Assembly (NCBI RefSeq): GCF_001941945.1
Contig: NZ_CP015583.1
Span: 3,614,001 to 3,678,000, forward strand
Direction: 5' to 3'
Source of the DNA: Roseomonas gilardii
Lineage (GTDB): Bacteria > Pseudomonadota > Alphaproteobacteria > Acetobacterales > Acetobacteraceae
DNA: 64,000 nt
The notes beneath the pieces were generated by a model. The model was not told where the DNA came from, did not search any database, and saw only the letters and a list, made by a program, of their open reading frames with translations. The position numbers and the translations under genes were made by a program. Below, one piece after another: positions 29,733 through 37,341 of this stretch (its first letter is position 1; the number at the start of each line of letters is the position of its first letter).

Positions 29733-29758
29733 CGGGAGAAGGCTTTGCCTTCCCCCGG
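29733..29758. repeat. GC hairpin between the TPP enzyme gene and dadA
   Basis: Arms CGGGAGAAGGC and GCCTTCCCCCGG enclose TTT. This is another member of the recurring CCGGGG-AGGC hairpin family and lies between two same-strand genes, so it may attenuate or stabilise message. Confidence 0.5.
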
Positions 29759-29839
29759 ACCTTCCACTCGTGGCGCTTTCCGCCGCCGGCGGTTGCGGGC
29801 GCCACGCCCGGTCAACCGTGCTTCGCCGGAGCGCCCGTG

Positions 29840-31492
29840 TCAGATCGGTGCGCCCTCCGGCATGTCGCGCCCGACCGAGAGCGCGCGCGGGTCGAGGAAG
29901 CAGTGGATCACGGCGGGCAGGCCGGATTCCACCGCGCGCTCGAAGGCCGGGGCGAATTCCGCCGTGCCGTGCACCGTTTCGCCATGGCCGCCGAAGGCGC
30001 GCGCATAGGCGGCGAAATCCGGGTTGCGCAGCTTCGTGGCGGAAACGCGGCCGGGATACTCGCGCTCCTGATGCATGCGGATCGTGCCGTACATGCCGTT
30101 GTCGATGACCACGGTGATGCTGGCGATGCCGTGCTGCACGGCGGTCGCGATCTCCTGCCCCGACATCAGGAAGTCGCCGTCGCCCGCGATGCAGAGCGCG
30201 ATCGCCTCCGGCCGCACGCGCTTGGCCATGATCGCCGCCGGTACGCCATAGCCCATGGAGCCGGAGGTGGGCGCGAGCTGCGTGCCGAGCTGCGAGAAGC
30301 GGTAGTGGCGGTGCATCCAGCCCGCGAAGTTGCCGGCGCCGTTGCACAGCGCGCTGTCGCCGGGCAGGCGCTCGCGCAGCCAGGCCATCACCTCGCCATA
30401 CTGGAAGTCGCCCGGCAGCCGTCGCGGCGTCTCCGACCAGGCGAGGTAGTCGGCATGGCCCTGCCGCGCATCCTCTGCCCAGGGGAGGGAGGCGGGCGGC
30501 GCCAGATCGGCCAGCGCGGCGCAGAAGGCGCGCGGGCCGGACTGGATGGCGAGCGTGGGGACGTAGACGCGGCCGAGCTCCTCCGCGCCCGGATGCACAT
30601 GCACGAGCGTCTGCCTCGGCACGGGGATGTCGAGCAGCGTGTAGGAGGAGGAGGGCATCTCCGACATCCGGCCGCCGAGCAGCAGGATCAGGTCGGCCTC
30701 CTTCACCCGCGCCGCCAGCTTCGGCGAGGGGCCGATGCCGAGATCGCCCACATAGAGCGGATGGTCCCAGCGCATCCGGTCGGCGCGGCGGAAGGAGGTG
30801 CAGGTGGCGAGGTTCCAGCGCCCGGCGAAGTCGCCATAGGCGTCCACCGCCGCCTGGTCCCAGCCGGTGCCGCCCAGGATGGCCAGCGGCCGCTTCGCCG
30901 CGCGCAGCATCTCGCCCAGCCGCGCCATGTCGGCGGGCAGCGGCGCCGCCTGGGCGGGCTCCACGCGCGGCGCGTCGGGCACGTCGGCCGTCTCGACCAG
31001 CATGTCCTCCGGCAGGGCGATGACCACCGGGCCGGGGCGGCCCTGCATCGCCACGCGGAAGGCGCGGGACACGATCTCCGGCACGCGGTCGGGCGTGTCG
31101 ATCTCGGTCGCCCATTTGCACATGCTGCCGAAGACGGCGCGGTAGTCGAGCTCCTGGAACGCCTCGCGCTCCCGCATCTCGCGCGCGATCTGGCCGACGA
31201 AGAGGATCATCGGCGTCGAATCCTGCATGGCGATGTGCACGCCGCAGGAGGCGTTGGTGGCGCCCGGCCCGCGCGTCACGAAACAGATGCCCGGACGCCC
31301 CGTCATCTTGCCGCAGGCCTCGGCCATGATCGCCGCGCCGCCTTCCTGGCGGCAGGTGATCACGTCGATGCTGGCATCGTGCAGCGCGTCCAGCACGGCG
31401 AGGTAGCTCTCGCCCGGCACGCAGGTGACATGCTCCACACCCTGGGCGACGAGCTGATCGACGAGGATCTGCCCTCCGGTACGCGTGGTCAT
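29840..31492 (-). CDS. thiamine-pyrophosphate-dependent enzyme (acetolactate synthase/benzoylformate decarboxylase-like)
   Basis: The 550-residue TPP enzyme has the standard three domains. The N-terminal Pyr domain has the catalytic glutamate in CVPGESYLAVLDAL, and GPGATNASCGVHIA follows. The central domain starts near RLGEMLRAAKRPLAILGG. The C-terminal PP domain has AGDGDFLMSGQEIATAVQHG and VVIDNGMYGTIRMHQ (GDG...N magnesium/TPP motif). No small regulatory ilvN is present, so it is not a normal biosynthetic acetolactate synthase. A 2-oxo-acid decarboxylase or carboligase in D-amino-acid or hydroxyacid catabolism is likely. Its start overlaps the stop of a 52-codon ORF (ATGA). Confidence 0.87.
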   Translation of the reverse strand: MTTRTGGQILVDQLVAQGVEHVTCVPGESYLAVLDALHDASIDVITCRQEGGAAIMAEACGKMTGRPGICFVTRGPGATNASCGVHIAMQDSTPMILFVGQIAREMREREAFQELDYRAVFGSMCKWATEIDTPDRVPEIVSRAFRVAMQGRPGPVVIALPEDMLVETADVPDAPRVEPAQAAPLPADMARLGEMLRAAKRPLAILGGTGWDQAAVDAYGDFAGRWNLATCTSFRRADRMRWDHPLYVGDLGIGPSPKLAARVKEADLILLLGGRMSEMPSSSYTLLDIPVPRQTLVHVHPGAEELGRVYVPTLAIQSGPRAFCAALADLAPPASLPWAEDARQGHADYLAWSETPRRLPGDFQYGEVMAWLRERLPGDSALCNGAGNFAGWMHRHYRFSQLGTQLAPTSGSMGYGVPAAIMAKRVRPEAIALCIAGDGDFLMSGQEIATAVQHGIASITVVIDNGMYGTIRMHQEREYPGRVSATKLRNPDFAAYARAFGGHGETVHGTAEFAPAFERAVESGLPAVIHCFLDPRALSVGRDMPEGAPI

Positions 31493-31647
31493 TTCTCGTT
31501 CTCCCGCTGGATATGGCGGCAATGCTCAGGCGCCGCCTCGATCAGGTTGTTGCTGGCCTCCGGCGTGCGGAGGGCGGAATGGGCCGGAAGCCGGTCCGGC
31601 GCCACATCCGCCGGTGCGTCGCCGGCCTCCACGAAGACCGCCCGCAT
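31489..31647 (-). CDS. 52-residue ORF coupled to gntR and the TPP enzyme gene
   Basis: This short ORF lies exactly between gntR (two bases after its stop codon) and the TPP gene (ATGA overlap). GGAGGG sits 5 bp before its ATG. The product starts MRAVFVEAGDAPADVAPDRL and ends CRHIQRENEK. I do not recognise a family. The opening residues recall the start of zinc-type quinone oxidoreductases, so it may be a remnant of one, but it could also be a genuine small protein or a leader that tunes translation of the TPP gene. Two-sided coupling is the main evidence that it is translated. Confidence 0.5.
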   Translation of the reverse strand: MRAVFVEAGDAPADVAPDRLPAHSALRTPEASNNLIEAAPEHCRHIQRENEK

Positions 31648-31649
31648 CG

Positions 31650-32456
31650 TCACCCTCCCGCCTCTCCGGCGAGCGGCAGCGGTCCGGCCGGCGCCGTCCC
31701 TTCCGCCCCCATCACATGCGCCGCCAGGGCGTTGCCCGTGTAGATCTCGGCATAGCCCGCCTTGATGACCTCGGTGATCTGGTCGAGCCGCCGGCCGATA
31801 TGCCGGCGCAGCAGCGCCTCCGCCGCCTCGCCCTCCCCGCTCGTCACCAGGCGCAGGATCTCCAGATGCTCCCCCTGCGTGCCGCCGCGCCGGTTCTGCA
31901 TGTCGATCCAGCGCACGAAGCGGATCCGCTCGTTCAGCCCGCGCAGCGCCCGCACCAGCTCCTCGTTTCCGGACAGCGCGGCCAGCCGTTCGTGGAATTC
32001 CTCGTCCAGCGAGAGCAGCCGCAGGGCCTGGGCATCGTCCTCCGGCTCGTCGCGGCTGCGTTGGGCGAAATTCCGCAGCGCCTCCAGCGCCTCCGGCGGC
32101 GCGCGTTCCGCCGACAGGCGCAGCGCCCCGGTCTCCAGCACGGCGCGGTATTCGTACAGCCGCAGCACCTGCGCCGCATCCAGCGGGCGGACATGATAGC
32201 CGCGGTTGGCCGTGGCCAGCAGGAAGCCCTCGGAGGCCAGGCGGTTCAGCGCCTCCCGCAGCGGGGTGCGGCTGACGCCGAAGCGGCGTGCCAGCTCGAC
32301 CTCGTTGATCCGCTCCCCCGGGCGCAGGTGATAGGCGGCCACCATCGCCTTCAACCGCTCGTGAAGGCGGTCGGCCGATCGCTGGATGGTGGTGGAAAGC
32401 GTCACGGGCCGGGCGGTCCTGCAGGTGTGCCTGTCTGCATCCAGAAGTGAATACAT
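31650..32456 (-). CDS. GntR-family regulator (FCD subfamily)
   Basis: The 268-residue protein has an N-terminal winged helix (about 22-85: LHERLKAMVAAYHLRPGERINEVELARRFGVSRTPLREALNRL) and an all-helical FCD ligand domain with the metal-binding Asp/His pattern (DEEFHERLAALSGN, then EHLEILRLVTSGEGEAAEALLRRHIGRRL). It starts a leftward operon whose next members are a 52-codon ORF, the TPP enzyme and dadA, so it likely controls that catabolic set. The ATG at 32456 is used; a further in-frame start lies 6 codons upstream. MaoC diverges 173 bp away. Confidence 0.87.
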   Translation of the reverse strand: MYSLLDADRHTCRTARPVTLSTTIQRSADRLHERLKAMVAAYHLRPGERINEVELARRFGVSRTPLREALNRLASEGFLLATANRGYHVRPLDAAQVLRLYEYRAVLETGALRLSAERAPPEALEALRNFAQRSRDEPEDDAQALRLLSLDEEFHERLAALSGNEELVRALRGLNERIRFVRWIDMQNRRGGTQGEHLEILRLVTSGEGEAAEALLRRHIGRRLDQITEVIKAGYAEIYTGNALAAHVMGAEGTAPAGPLPLAGEAGG

Positions 32457-32629
32457 TTCCGGGCCACCTGACAAGCCTTTCCTGCCAGCCCAGGATCGGC
32501 GCCTTCCGTTCCGCCGCCCAAGGGCGGTGCCTCCGCGACCGACGACAAGGGTCCTGCCATGCCTCCATCCCCCACCCCTCCCTCCGTCCCTACCCTCAGG
32601 CCGGACCAGGCGACCGGGAGGCGCCCGGC

Positions 32630-33088
32630 ATGAGGGAGCCGCATTACTTCGAGGATTTCGCGGCGGGGCAGGTCTTCCGCTCGGGGCCCTACCGGATGGA
32701 GCGGGACGCCATCATCGCCTTTGCCCGGGAGTTCGATCCGCAGCCCCAGCACCTGGGCGAGGCGGAAGCGGCCCGCAGCCAGTTCGGCCAGCTCGTGGCC
32801 AGCGGCTGGCACACCGCCGCCGTCACGATGCGGCTGTTCATCCAGGACGCCCTGCCGCCCATCGCCGGGGGCGGCCAGGGGCTGGGGCTGGAGAACCTGG
32901 TCTGGGTGCGCCCGGTCAGGCCCGGCGACGAACTGCATGTGGTGGTGGAGGTGCTCTCGATGCGCCCCTCACGCTCCCGCCCCGACCGGGGCATCATGAA
33001 GGCCCGCATCACCACGAAGAACCAGGCGGAGGAGGTGGTGCAGTCCACCATCACCTCGGCCCTGGTGCCGTGCCGCGTGGCGGGCTGA
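32630..33088 (+). CDS. MaoC-family dehydratase (hot-dog fold)
   Basis: The 152-residue single hot-dog domain is of the R-hydratase-like MaoC type. The N-terminal HYFEDFAAGQVFRSGPYRMERDAIIAFAREFDPQPQHL places the expected catalytic Asp and His. FGQLVASGWHTAAVTMRLF and VRPGDELHVVVEVL follow the family order. Such enzymes hydrate enoyl-CoA or act on related branched thioesters. The ATG at 32630 has GGGAGG 8 bp upstream. It diverges from gntR; substrate is unknown. Confidence 0.88.
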   Translation: MREPHYFEDFAAGQVFRSGPYRMERDAIIAFAREFDPQPQHLGEAEAARSQFGQLVASGWHTAAVTMRLFIQDALPPIAGGGQGLGLENLVWVRPVRPGDELHVVVEVLSMRPSRSRPDRGIMKARITTKNQAEEVVQSTITSALVPCRVAG

Positions 33089-33166
33089 GCCGGACGGTTC
33101 CCTCCGCCACCGGCGTGATGCGATGGCCCCCGGCGGACAGCCAGGAGGCGCCGTGGCGATCGGGGT

Positions 33167-35854
33167 TCAGAACTGCCGCAGGAGGCGGTCGTAGTAGTCC
33201 AGCTCCTGCGCCGGGCGTTCGCGCTCCCCGACGCGGCGGCGCAGTTCCTCCTGGATGCGGCGGGTGCGCAGCATCTCGGCCTGATCGGGCACGCGGGTGT
33301 CGTTGCCGTCGCTGGCCGAGCCGGCATTCTCGCGCGTGGAGCGGCCGAGCGGGTCCCGGCCGCGGCCCTGGCCGCTCGCTTGGTCCTGGCCCTGGCCGCC
33401 ATCCTGGCCGTTGCCGGGCTGGTTGCCGGCCATGCCGGGGCCGTCGCCTTCCTCGCCCTCGCCTTCCCCCTCGCCCTGCTGGCCGTCGCCCTGCTGTCCG
33501 GGGCCGAACTGGCGGCGCATCGCCTGGGCCATCTGCCGGCCGCCCTCGGTCAGCTCGCGCAGGGCCTGCTGCTGCTGCGCCTGGGAGTCGCGGCCGGACT
33601 GGAGGGCCTCGGCGCTTTCGCGCATCGCCTGATCGGCGCGGCCGAGCGGCTCGGGGATCTCCCCGGTCAGGTCGCCGAACTGCTGCATCAGCTCGCCCAG
33701 GGCGCGGCGCAGGGCGCGCTGGGTGCGCCCGTCGCGCTGCGCCTCGGCATCGCCGGGCTGCTGGCCGTCACGGCCGGCCTGGGCGCGATCCTGCTGGCTG
33801 CCCGGCTGGTTCCGCGCGGGGGGGCTGCGGCTTCCCGGGCGCTGCTGCATGCCGAAGGGCATGGGCCGGTTCGGCGGGTTCTGGCCCATCTGGTCCTGGC
33901 CCTCCTCCGCCTCGCTGTCCTGTTCCCGCCGGTGGGCACGGTCCAGCAGCTCCGCCTGCCGCCGCACCATGTCCTGCATCACGCTCATCTGGCCCTGGCC
34001 GCGCTGGCGGTTCTGCTGGCGCTGCTGCTCCCGGTCGGCGCGGGCGACGCGGCCTTCCTCCAGGGCCTTGAGCATCTCCTCCATCTCCGCCAGCTCGCGC
34101 CGCGCATCCTCCTCGCGCCCCTGGCGGGCGGCGTCCTGCATGCGCTGGGTGCGGCGGTCGAGCTCGCGGTTGTCCAGGCGGCGCGCATCCTCGCGCGGCA
34201 TGGCCTCGCCGTTCTCGCGGCTCAGCTTCTCCGCCAGGGCCTGGAGATGGCGGTCGATCGCCTCGCGCAGCTCCTGGATGCGCTTCTCGATCTCGGCCCG
34301 GCGCTCCGCCTCGCCCTGGTTCGGGTCGCCCTGGTTCGGGTCGCGCTGCTGCAGGGCTTCCTCCAGGGCCTTGCGCGCTTCCGCGAGGGCGCGGGCGGTG
34401 CGGTCGGTCCGCCCTTCCTCCAGCGCCAGGGCGGTGTCCCAGAGGATGGCCTGGGTCTCGTCCACCGCATCGGGGCGGCGGTCCCGGATCAGGCGGCTGC
34501 GGGCGGCGCTCAGCGCCAGGAAGATGGTGGTGTCGTCGTCGAAGGCCTCCGGCGAGGACAGGACGCCCTCCAGCCCGGCCACGACGGGCGCGCGGACCTG
34601 CGGCGACAGGGAAAGCATGCGCCGGAACTGGATCAGCAGCTTCGCCACGGGATGGTTGAAGGGGCGCTCCGGCAGGATGAGCGTCATCTCCTCCGAACGG
34701 CCTTCCTGGCCGGCGCCGTCGCGCGCCACCAGCCGCAACTGCACCGGCAGTCCCGCCCAGGGATGGGCGCTGAGATCGGGCTGGGCGGTGCCGCGCTGCT
34801 GGCGCGGGTTGCTGCCGGACAGGGTGAGCGGCACGGTCAGGGGCTCGGCGTCCGGGCGGGCCTCCAGGCGGATCTCGGCCCGCGCGGCGGCGACGCCCCA
34901 GTCATCCTCGGCGGTCCAGGGCAGGCGCAGCGCATGACCACGCGGCGCCGGGCCGGGCGGCTCGGCGAAGGCGATGCTGGGCGGGGCGTCGGCCTGGACC
35001 GAGACCTCCCAGCCGGCGATCTCGGCGCCGTCGCGGCGGATGGCGAGGCGGCCGCCATTCTCCAGCGGCGCCTCGATGCCGAAGCTGTCGCGGTCCAGCA
35101 TCTCGAAGCCGCGGTCCTTGCCGCCCAGGCGCAGCTCCGGCGTGCCGCCCTGGCCGCCGGACAGGGCGACGCGCAGCGCGGAGCCGGCGGGGACGCTGAA
35201 GCCGGGGCTGCCCGGCTGCAGGAAGAGCGGAGCGACGCCGGTATAGCCGGGCGGCGTCACCCAGGCCTCCAGCCGCAGGCCGGGGACCGGGGCGGGCTGG
35301 CCCAGGCTGGGCAGCAGGGCGCGGCGGATGCGCTCGCCGGCCTCGTCGCCCGCCACCACGAAGCCCGCCGCCAGGGCCACCACGAGGCCGAGGCGCAGCG
35401 CCCGACGGTCGCGCGCCGGCAGGCCGGGCCGGGGCGCGCCGACGCGCAGGTCGCGGAGCCGTGCCGCCTGCCGGGCGAGATGGGCCTGCCACAGTGCCAG
35501 GGCGGCGGGATCGTCGCCGGCGGGGCGGTCGCCCAGCGTGGCGAGGGGGCGGTGGCGCAGGCCGGAGGCGGATTCGATGCGGCGGTCGGCCGCCGCCGGG
35601 GCCGGGGCGGCGAAGCCGCGCGTGGCGCGCCAAGCGGCCCGGGCCAGGGCGGCGGCGAAGCCCAGCAGGAGGAGCAGATGCGCCCAGAGGGGCACATGCA
35701 GGAAGAGGCCGCACAGGGCGACCACGAGGAAGAGGCCCAGCACGCCGAGCACCGGCCAGGCCCGGGGCCAGAGGGCTTCCCAGAGCAGGGCCAGCCGCGC
35801 GAGGCGGCGCTGGCGGTTCAGCCTCCGGGAAACGCCCTCTGGCAGATCGGTCAT
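33167..35854 (-). CDS. TIGR02302/DUF4175-like alphaproteobacterial membrane protein
   Basis: The 895-residue protein has two hydrophobic helices near the N-terminus (about 20-70), a membrane-proximal region with Ig/CarboxypepD-like beta segments (about 180-370), then a long charged helical and Gln/Arg/Gly-rich C-terminal half. The low-complexity half includes an exact tandem DPNQG pair and long acidic-Gly runs near 770-830. Family members are restricted to alphaproteobacteria and no function is established. The start ATG at 35854 overlaps the lysA stop (ATGA), so it is translationally coupled to lysine biosynthesis. The linkage to lysA is a known recurring context. The role may be envelope-related but is unproven. 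Confidence 0.8.
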   Translation of the reverse strand: MTDLPEGVSRRLNRQRRLARLALLWEALWPRAWPVLGVLGLFLVVALCGLFLHVPLWAHLLLLLGFAAALARAAWRATRGFAAPAPAAADRRIESASGLRHRPLATLGDRPAGDDPAALALWQAHLARQAARLRDLRVGAPRPGLPARDRRALRLGLVVALAAGFVVAGDEAGERIRRALLPSLGQPAPVPGLRLEAWVTPPGYTGVAPLFLQPGSPGFSVPAGSALRVALSGGQGGTPELRLGGKDRGFEMLDRDSFGIEAPLENGGRLAIRRDGAEIAGWEVSVQADAPPSIAFAEPPGPAPRGHALRLPWTAEDDWGVAAARAEIRLEARPDAEPLTVPLTLSGSNPRQQRGTAQPDLSAHPWAGLPVQLRLVARDGAGQEGRSEEMTLILPERPFNHPVAKLLIQFRRMLSLSPQVRAPVVAGLEGVLSSPEAFDDDTTIFLALSAARSRLIRDRRPDAVDETQAILWDTALALEEGRTDRTARALAEARKALEEALQQRDPNQGDPNQGEAERRAEIEKRIQELREAIDRHLQALAEKLSRENGEAMPREDARRLDNRELDRRTQRMQDAARQGREEDARRELAEMEEMLKALEEGRVARADREQQRQQNRQRGQGQMSVMQDMVRRQAELLDRAHRREQDSEAEEGQDQMGQNPPNRPMPFGMQQRPGSRSPPARNQPGSQQDRAQAGRDGQQPGDAEAQRDGRTQRALRRALGELMQQFGDLTGEIPEPLGRADQAMRESAEALQSGRDSQAQQQQALRELTEGGRQMAQAMRRQFGPGQQGDGQQGEGEGEGEEGDGPGMAGNQPGNGQDGGQGQDQASGQGRGRDPLGRSTRENAGSASDGNDTRVPDQAEMLRTRRIQEELRRRVGERERPAQELDYYDRLLRQF

Positions 35855-37191
35855 CCCATCCACTCCGGCAGACGCTGGTGGGCCAGCAGGTCGTCGAGGC
35901 TCTGGCGTTCGCGCACCAGGGCCCAGCGCGCCCCGTCCACCAGCACCTCGGCGGCGAGGGGGCGCGCGTTGTAGGTGGAGGACATCGAGGCCCCGTAGGC
36001 ACCGGCATCCAGGAAGGCCACGAGATCGCCCGCGGCGAGTTCGGGCAAGCCCCTGCCGCGTGAGAAAGTGTCACCGGTCTCGCAGACCGGGCCGACCACG
36101 TCGGCGGGCGAGAGCGGGGCGTGGAAGGACTGCGGCGCGACGGGGAGGATGCCGTGCCAGGCCTCGTACATGGCAGGGCGCATCAGGTCGTTCATCCCCG
36201 CATCCAGCACCACGAAGCGGCGGGTGGCGCCGCGCTTGACCAGCACCACACGGGAGAGCAGCACCCCGGCCGGGCCGGCGATCCAGCGGCCGGGCTCGAT
36301 CATCACCGGCAGGCCGAGGGGGCCGAGCGTGCTGGCGATGGCGCCGGCCAGGGCCTCGGGCAGCGGCGCGGTCTCGTCGCGATAGGGGATGCCGAGGCCG
36401 CCGCCGCAATCCACCCGCTCCACCGGCAGGCCGCGGTTGCGCAGCGCGGTGACGAGCTCGGCCACCTTGGCATAGGCGGCGCGGTAGGCGGACATGCCCT
36501 CGGTGATCTGCGAGCCGATATGCACGGCGATGCCGATCGGGCGGATGCCGGGCAGCGAGGCCATGCGGGCATAGAGGGCGGCGGCGTCGTCCAGCGCCAC
36601 GCCGAACTTGTTCTCCGCCTTGCCGGTGGTGATCTTGGCGTGGGTGCGGGCATCCACGTCCGGGTTCACGCGGATCGCCACCGGGGCCAGGAGGCCCATC
36701 GAGGCGGCGATGGCGGAGAGCATCTCCACCTCCTCCGCGCTCTCGGCGTTGATCTGGAAGATGCCGGCGGCCAGCGCGGTGCGGATCTCGGCCTCGGTCT
36801 TGCCGACGCCGGAGAAGACGCTGCGGGCGGCGCCGATGCCGGCGGCCTCGGAGACGTGCAGCTCCCCGCCGCTGACCACGTCGGTGCCCAGGCCCTCCGC
36901 GCCCAGCAGGCGCAGCACGGCGAGGTTGTCATTGGCCTTCATGGCGTAGTGGATCGAGGCGTCGAGCCCCGCCCCGGCCAGGGCCTCGCGCAGCGCGCGG
37001 GCGCGGCGGCGCAGGGTGTTGGCGGAATAGACCCAGGTCGGGCTGCCGACCTTGGCCGCGATGGCGGCGAGCGGAACATCCTCCAGGCAAAGGCCATCCT
37101 GCGCATGGGCGGTGAGCTGCGGCCGCTGCGCCAGCAGTTCGGCGAAGGACGGGTCCGGCGTCTGCGGGGCCAGGGGAGCGGGGGAAGCCAT
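35851..37191 (-). CDS. lysA: diaminopimelate decarboxylase
   Basis: The 446-residue PLP enzyme of alanine-racemase fold decarboxylates meso-diaminopimelate to lysine. The PLP lysine is in HYAMKANDN (about 80), and the domain order (TIM barrel then beta domain) is complete. GGGLGIPY and EPGRWIAGPAGV are the PLP-phosphate loops; CETGDTF near 360 holds the cysteine of the dimeric active site. The ATG at 37191 was chosen over an upstream start at 37257 because the conserved region begins after it. It overlaps the downstream TIGR02302-like gene. Confidence 0.94.
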   Translation of the reverse strand: MASPAPLAPQTPDPSFAELLAQRPQLTAHAQDGLCLEDVPLAAIAAKVGSPTWVYSANTLRRRARALREALAGAGLDASIHYAMKANDNLAVLRLLGAEGLGTDVVSGGELHVSEAAGIGAARSVFSGVGKTEAEIRTALAAGIFQINAESAEEVEMLSAIAASMGLLAPVAIRVNPDVDARTHAKITTGKAENKFGVALDDAAALYARMASLPGIRPIGIAVHIGSQITEGMSAYRAAYAKVAELVTALRNRGLPVERVDCGGGLGIPYRDETAPLPEALAGAIASTLGPLGLPVMIEPGRWIAGPAGVLLSRVVLVKRGATRRFVVLDAGMNDLMRPAMYEAWHGILPVAPQSFHAPLSPADVVGPVCETGDTFSRGRGLPELAAGDLVAFLDAGAYGASMSSTYNARPLAAEVLVDGARWALVRERQSLDDLLAHQRLPEWMG

Positions 37192-37304
37192 GGTCTTGCC
37201 TAATCTGCGGTGACCGGGGGGTCGGTTGAAAGCGGAAAGAGGTGCTGTTTTCCGCAACGCCGCGCAAGAGGCGGGGAGGATGGCGTGACTTCCCTTGGGC
37301 CTCC

Positions 37305-37331
37305 CCGGGGGAAGGCCCGGCCTTTCCCCGG
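37305..37331. terminator. GC hairpin after the transglycosylase-SPOR gene
   Basis: Arms CCGGGG-AAGGC and GCCTTTCCCCGG enclose CCG in the short gap between the transglycosylase gene (stop at 37342, transcribed leftwards) and lysA. It probably ends or attenuates the transglycosylase transcript before lysA. Confidence 0.45.
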
Positions 37332-37341
37332 AGCCGGAAAT

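Noticed and set aside
29840-31492. Biosynthetic acetolactate synthase (ilvB)
   Set aside because: No ilvN or ilvC next to it and the gene order is catabolic (gntR, dadA, hydroxyacid dehydrogenase).
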